Below are positions 59,891 through 64,000 of a DNA stretch of 64,000 nucleotides, piece by piece; the first letter of the stretch is position 1; every line of letters starts with the position of its first letter. The notes beneath the pieces were generated by a model. That model saw only the letters and a list, made by a program, of their open reading frames with translations. It did no database searches and was not told the DNA's origin. Origin of the DNA: Streptomyces sp. PT12 (lineage in GTDB: Bacteria > Actinomycetota > Actinomycetes > Streptomycetales > Streptomycetaceae); assembly GCF_003311645.1 (NCBI RefSeq), contig NZ_QEST01000080.1, forward strand, positions 149,183 through 213,182. Reading direction: 5' to 3'. Position numbers and translations under genes: made by a program.

Positions 59891-61048
59891 ATGGCTACGG
59901 TTGCCCTGCCGCGGATCGGGTTGGCCCCTGACGTGGACGAACCGGTCGGCGCGCGCCTTGACGACCACGCGGCGGCGCTCTACCACTACGCGGTCGGCCG
60001 TGGGGAGTTGGGCGCGCTCGAACTCGCGTCGGCGGAGCTGGGGTTGCCCGTCGCCACGCTGCTCGCGGCGGCCACCCGGCTGGTCGAGCTGCGGCTGCTC
60101 GGCAGCGAGGCGTCGGCCGAGGGGCGTCTGGTGCCCGCGTCCCCCTCGGTGGCGACGGCCCTGCTGGTGTCGCCGGTCGAACGCGCCATGTACCGGCGGC
60201 GGGAGCTGGCCGACCGGCTGCGCGACCGCATCGGCGCGGTCGCGGGTGGCGCGGTCGCGGGCGGCGCCGTTCCGGGAGGCGCCGTTCCGGGAGGCGGCGG
60301 GGCGGGAGGCAGCGTGGCGGGCGGCGTGGCGGGCGGCGTGGCGGGCGGCGTGGCGGGCGGCGTGGCGGGCGGCGAGATCGACGCGTTGGACGGCGGCGCC
60401 GAAATCCGCGGCCTGTTCAAGCTGGCCGCCGAGACCTGCCGGGACGAGCTGGTGGTGCTGCGGCCCGGGCACCGGCAGGAGGACGCGCTCGACGAGCTGC
60501 TCAGCCCGTGCTTCGACGTGCTGGAGCGGCAGGTCGCGGTCCGCGTGGTGTGCCCGCACCGCAGCAGGACGGGATTCGCGGCCCGCGCCAGGGCGACGCG
60601 GCTCGCCCGGGGCGGCGCGGGCATCAGGACACTGAGCCAAGTGCCGCAGGCCGCCGTGGTGTTCGACCGTTCGCTGGCCGTGCTGATCGACCTGCCGGAA
60701 CACGGCGGGGAGCCCACCGCGCGGCGGGTGCGCGACGCTGAGGTGGTGCGTTTCATGGTGGAGCTGTTCGGCCAACTCTGGGAGAGCGCCACGCCGTTCA
60801 CCGTGGGCGGCCCCGGCTACGCGGACGCGGCCGACGACCTCAAGCAGTCGCTGGCGCGGCTCATGGCCGAGGGCCTGACCGACGAGGTGGTCGCGCGCCG
60901 CCTCGGCATGTCGGTTCGCACCTGCCGCCGCCATATCGCGGGCCTGCTGCGGGACTTGGACGCGGTGAGCAGATTCCAGGCGGGCGCCCGCGCGGCCACC
61001 CGCTTCCCCCTGACGGGCACCCGGGAGGACCGCGCGGAGAACGGGTGA
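59891..61048 (+). CDS. LuxR-family transcriptional regulator with TrmB-like N-terminus
   Basis: 385 residues. The N-terminus (about 20-75: LDDHAAALYHYAV to LVELRLLG) looks like a TrmB-type winged helix. A low-complexity AGGV repeat (residues about 116-161) comes from a 12-base tandem repeat. The C-terminus (about 318-370: LARLMAEGLTDEVVARRLGM, then SVRTCRRHIAGLL) is a LuxR helix-turn-helix. Divergent from the ligase/transporter operon and probably at the right edge of the cluster. It is the third regulator type here, after LAL and SARP. Confidence 0.8.
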   Translation: MATVALPRIGLAPDVDEPVGARLDDHAAALYHYAVGRGELGALELASAELGLPVATLLAAATRLVELRLLGSEASAEGRLVPASPSVATALLVSPVERAMYRRRELADRLRDRIGAVAGGAVAGGAVPGGAVPGGGGAGGSVAGGVAGGVAGGVAGGVAGGEIDALDGGAEIRGLFKLAAETCRDELVVLRPGHRQEDALDELLSPCFDVLERQVAVRVVCPHRSRTGFAARARATRLARGGAGIRTLSQVPQAAVVFDRSLAVLIDLPEHGGEPTARRVRDAEVVRFMVELFGQLWESATPFTVGGPGYADAADDLKQSLARLMAEGLTDEVVARRLGMSVRTCRRHIAGLLRDLDAVSRFQAGARAATRFPLTGTREDRAENG

Positions 61049-61081
61049 TGCTCTAGGATGCCCCCCCGGGGGAGGATCCGC

Positions 61082-61543
61082 ATGACCTTCGACGAGGAGT
61101 GGGCCCGTTTACAGGCGGCGGCCCAGGACGAGCTGAACGCGACACACCCGAACAGCGAGGGCGGAGCGGGGGACGGCGCGGACTACGCGGTCTCCGAGGG
61201 GGAGTTGAGGCCGGTCCACGAGGTCGCGGCCGGACTGGCCGACGAGCTCGACCGCAACGGCTACCTGGCGCACAATCCCACCCATGTGGCGGGTATCTTC
61301 CTGCGCACGCCGGGACTTGAGACGGGCTACGCGCTCATCGAGGTCGCCGATCGCTGGCAGTCCCAGGCCGACGCCCTGCGTTCGGCGTGCGGGCGCATCG
61401 CGGGCCATGTCGACGAGACCGTAAGGACCCACGGCGCCACCGAACAGGAGACGCTCGCCGACCTCGGATCCGCCTCGGCTCCTGCCTCCAACCCGGCCAT
61501 CGACGCGCTGGACGGAGGCCCGTCATGGCACGAGGCTCGCTGA
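61082..61543 (+). CDS. hypothetical small acidic protein, possible secretion partner
   Basis: 153 residues, ATG 61082 with GGGAGG upstream. No family recognised. The C-terminal half has a helical, WXG100-like pattern (TGYALIEVADRWQSQADALRS). Codon 10 (61109-61111) is TTA, the only in-frame TTA I noticed in the window, so translation may depend on the bldA leucyl-tRNA if the host is a Streptomyces. It overlaps the next gene by 19 bases, so the two are coexpressed. Probably outside the biosynthetic cluster. Confidence 0.65.
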   Translation: MTFDEEWARLQAAAQDELNATHPNSEGGAGDGADYAVSEGELRPVHEVAAGLADELDRNGYLAHNPTHVAGIFLRTPGLETGYALIEVADRWQSQADALRSACGRIAGHVDETVRTHGATEQETLADLGSASAPASNPAIDALDGGPSWHEAR

Positions 61544-63762
61544 CGTTCGATGAGCTTCTCCACCTGCCCCTGGGCCAGTTGGAGGAGGCCGTCGGGGAGT
61601 GGGACCTCCAGGTCCAGCACCTCGACGAGATGAGGGAGAACGCCGAGGCCATGGTGCGGCGCACCCGCCAGGCGAACTGGGCGGGCGAGAACGCCGAGGT
61701 CACCACCCAGTTCGTCACGGAGCAGGGGGAGCAGTTCGAGGCCGCACGCAAACAGGCCGCCTCGCTGCGGGAGTTGGTCCGCGACGGGCACCAGCGGCTC
61801 AGGATGTCCAAGGACCGGCTCACGACGCTGGTCGAGACGGACGCACCGGCGCTCGGCGTCCACATCAGCGCCTCGGGCGAGGTCACGAGCGACCTCACTG
61901 GGCTCGATCCCGAGACCCGAAGGACGCGCCAGGACGCGGTGATCGAGGTGTCGGAGCGGATCACCGAGATCCTGCGGACCGTCGCGGAAGACGACGCGGA
62001 GATCTCCCGGGCCCTGCGCATGGCGATGGGCACCGACCCCGACCGTTTCACCCCCGTCGACTACACGTCGATCCAGCAGGCCACCCTCGCGCACGAAGAC
62101 GCCCGTCGGGCCCTGGAGTTGATGGAGCGGGGCGGGGAGCTGAGCGCGGACGAGATGAACGACCTCGCCCTCCTCCTCGAACTCCACCAGGACGACCCGG
62201 CCTTCGCGGAACTCATCGCCACAGAGCTGGGCCCTCGCGGCGTGCTGGAGTACTGGGCGGACCTGACCACCTACGCCCCAGGCGGCGACGGCGACGCGTG
62301 GACGGCCTCGGCGGGCGCCCTGCAAACGAGCCTCGGCGCGGTCCTCGGCACGGCGACCCGGTCGGACTCGGCGGCGATGGAACGCTGGGAACGCGAGCTC
62401 ATCGACCTCGCCGACGACCCGATCGGCGACGGCGCCTACCCGCTGGGCTTCCACGTCACCAGCGCGCTGATGCACGGCGGCACTTGGGAGGACTCCTTCC
62501 TCCTCGACTACGGGGAAGCGCTCTTCGCCCACGAGCAGGACTCCGGCGCCGCGCCCGCCTCGCTGTGGGACATCAACGGCGGACCCGCCGTGAGCTTCGT
62601 CGGCGACGACCCGGGCCGCGACCCGATGGTGGGTTTCCTCAGCAGCCTGTCCCACGCACCCGCGGCGGCCACCGAGTTCTTCGCCCCACCGGGGGACTTC
62701 GACCCGACGGCGGACGACACGGAGATCAACGAACGCCTCCGGTACCTCGCGCTCGACCGCGACTGGTGGACGGACCACGGCGAAGACCGCGCGGCCCCGT
62801 CCCAGCTCGGCGCCGCCCTGCTGGCGGCCACCACGGGAACCTCGTCGGCGGGCTTCTCCGTCGGCGACCTCGAGGACATGGAGAGCGCTCTCCAGCTCGA
62901 TATGCGCAGCGCGGATTCGGCGGCCGTGATGGAGCAGGTCGTCCACCTCTACGGCACCGCGGCCCCCGACCTGATCCACGACCAGCCGGAGATGGCCGAG
63001 AGCCTGGGCCTGATGGCATCGATGTACATGGACGACATCGGCTACTGGGTGACCACGAATTCGGACGAGCAAAGAAACGACGTCGCCGACATCTACGAGA
63101 CCTCGTACGGAGGGCACCTCAGGAACGGACACTTCGGCGCGATCGACTTCCTGATCGCCCTCGGCGAGTCGCAGACCGCACACGCGGTGGTCAACGAGGG
63201 AATCTTCGCGCACACCGTGGGGAACCTGGGTGCCCATCCGCCGGTTGACGACGAGAGCTTCGGCGCTGGCTCGGAGTTGTTGCACACCGGGATCAAGATG
63301 CGGGGAATCGTGGACGAGGCGCGAATCCTCTACGTGGAGCAGGAGTACGCGGCGGACCAGACCGCGCAGCAGCAGGAGTTGGCGCAGAGCGCCGGGTGGC
63401 TGAAAGCGGCCAGCGGCGGGCTACTCGGCGTCGCGGCGGGTGGGGCGGCCGTCTTGCTCACCGGAGGCGCGGCCCCCGTCGTTGTGCCGATCGTGGCAGG
63501 CGGCGCAAGCCCTCTCGCCGCCGAGTTCATCAACCAGAACATCGACGCACTCATCGGCGGTCCCGATGTCGATAGGCAGATGGACCCAAGAGAGTTCCGT
63601 GAGACGGCGTATACCGAGATCGCGGAAGTGGAGGACCAGTACTGGTCCCAGATCGGAGAGGGCGTGGACGGAAGCCTGACAGGAATCAGAGCCGATCTGA
63701 TGGACGGCGCCTACGGCCTGGGCGGCCAGCTCGTGCGGGATTTGGCCTCGGATGGGGAGTGA
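61525..63762 (+). CDS. large WXG-like hypothetical protein
   Basis: 745 residues, ATG 61525 with GGAGG upstream. The N-terminal 110 residues are helical with a NWAGENA turn (W52-A-G), like WXG100/type VII secretion substrates. Long alpha-helical middle; residues about 632-675 are hydrophobic and Gly/Ala-rich (GGLLGVAAGGAAVLL and following), possibly membrane-inserting; acidic C-terminus. No toxin active site was recognised. Follows a small partner gene and precedes a lipoprotein gene, a layout common for secreted effector or contact-related loci in actinomycetes. Function unknown. Confidence 0.7.
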   Translation: MARGSLTFDELLHLPLGQLEEAVGEWDLQVQHLDEMRENAEAMVRRTRQANWAGENAEVTTQFVTEQGEQFEAARKQAASLRELVRDGHQRLRMSKDRLTTLVETDAPALGVHISASGEVTSDLTGLDPETRRTRQDAVIEVSERITEILRTVAEDDAEISRALRMAMGTDPDRFTPVDYTSIQQATLAHEDARRALELMERGGELSADEMNDLALLLELHQDDPAFAELIATELGPRGVLEYWADLTTYAPGGDGDAWTASAGALQTSLGAVLGTATRSDSAAMERWERELIDLADDPIGDGAYPLGFHVTSALMHGGTWEDSFLLDYGEALFAHEQDSGAAPASLWDINGGPAVSFVGDDPGRDPMVGFLSSLSHAPAAATEFFAPPGDFDPTADDTEINERLRYLALDRDWWTDHGEDRAAPSQLGAALLAATTGTSSAGFSVGDLEDMESALQLDMRSADSAAVMEQVVHLYGTAAPDLIHDQPEMAESLGLMASMYMDDIGYWVTTNSDEQRNDVADIYETSYGGHLRNGHFGAIDFLIALGESQTAHAVVNEGIFAHTVGNLGAHPPVDDESFGAGSELLHTGIKMRGIVDEARILYVEQEYAADQTAQQQELAQSAGWLKAASGGLLGVAAGGAAVLLTGGAAPVVVPIVAGGASPLAAEFINQNIDALIGGPDVDRQMDPREFRETAYTEIAEVEDQYWSQIGEGVDGSLTGIRADLMDGAYGLGGQLVRDLASDGE
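62879..62894. repeat. perfect 16-base copy of the GGAGAGCGCTCTCC palindrome
   Basis: TGGAGAGCGCTCTCCA within the WXG-like gene, outside the biosynthetic cluster, showing that the element is not confined to it. Confidence 0.7.
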
Positions 63763-63773
63763 ATGGAGTCGCA

Positions 63774-64000
63774 GTGCTGAGTCGCCACTCGAGACGGAAG
63801 CCCACCCTGCTCTCGTTCATCGGCGCGTTGCTCGTCAGCGTGCCCGGCTGCACGACGGGCGGCGACGGCGGGGAGAAGAGCGACGACGGGTTCGTATACG
63901 ACATGACAGCCGACGAGGTATGCCAGGGCACCCTCGCCGGAAGCGCGGACAGCCTCGAAGCACGAGCGCGCGGCGAAGAGTTCGGAGAGATCGACATGGC
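63774..64000 (+). CDS. lipoprotein, 3' end outside window
   Basis: GTG 63774; 75 codons visible. A basic start (SRHSRRKP), a hydrophobic stretch (TLLSFIGALLVSVP) and a lipobox VPGC at about residue 26 show a lipoprotein signal peptide; the mature part begins CTTGGDGGEKS. Common companion of WXG-like gene pairs in streptomycetes. Function unknown. Confidence 0.7.
   Translation, partial: MLSRHSRRKPTLLSFIGALLVSVPGCTTGGDGGEKSDDGFVYDMTADEVCQGTLAGSADSLEARARGEEFGEIDM

Overview
The window is very GC-rich, about 64 kb, with almost only G/C at third codon positions, GTG and TTG starts next to ATG, and 4-base stop/start overlaps between most genes. It also carries SARP, LAL and LuxR regulators and an F420-type oxidoreductase. 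This points to an actinomycete, most likely Streptomyces or a close relative. No tRNA, rRNA, CRISPR array, insertion sequence or integrase was found.

Positions 1 to about 59.7 kb read as one large biosynthetic gene cluster that runs off the left edge. I do not recognise it as a described cluster. (a) 1-5.9 kb, minus strand: a tightly coupled operon of standalone condensation-domain protein, ATP-grasp ligase, PLP decarboxylase, acyl carrier protein, KAS III-like protein and the start of an acyl-CoA-dehydrogenase-like small protein. The ligase/decarboxylase/carrier trio matches the butirosin BtrJ/BtrK/BtrI logic, which loads and decarboxylates glutamate on a carrier. (b) 6.1-17.7 kb, plus strand: a 70-residue peptide made of 13 lysine-bearing pentapeptide repeats, a strong hairpin, a split acyl-CoA dehydrogenase, four consecutive GNAT proteins, a Tricorn protease, a phosphopantetheinyl transferase, a class II lanthipeptide synthetase (LanM) and a cysteine-free small peptide. 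(c) 17.8-25.6 kb: LAL regulator; then on the minus strand an F420-type oxidoreductase, a SARP regulator and a second PLP decarboxylase. (d) 26.1-48.1 kb: three type I PKS genes (KSQ loading module plus four extension modules, no thioesterase domain). (e) 48.1-52.3 kb: an FkbI/J/K/H-type set for a hydroxymalonyl-ACP extender unit (no O-methyltransferase) and a type II thioesterase. (f) 52.7-59.7 kb, minus strand: a PKS module whose AT has been excised, an ABC exporter, an AMP-forming ligase and a carrier protein. (g) 59.9-61.0 kb: a LuxR-type regulator. From 61.1 kb there is an apparently unrelated WXG-like protein pair and a lipoprotein.

Working model (inference): a short reduced polyketide is built from a propionyl-type starter, with malonyl, methylmalonyl and hydroxymalonyl units. 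Two separate systems supply decarboxylated amino-acyl groups on carrier proteins. GNAT enzymes, and possibly the condensation domain, transfer the acyl groups to a ribosomal peptide, either the lysine-repeat peptide or the peptide downstream of LanM. LanM plus the F420 enzyme may dehydrate and reduce Ser/Thr residues. Tricorn could trim the peptide and the ABC transporter could export the product. The general idea of a GNAT joining a polyketide to a ribosomal peptide is known from goadvionin biosynthesis; the particular combination here looks new.

Two structural signatures run through the locus: a repeated palindrome GGAGAGCGCTCTCC, found both inside genes and between them, and short in-frame tandem repeats at the termini or linkers of about sixteen coding loci.
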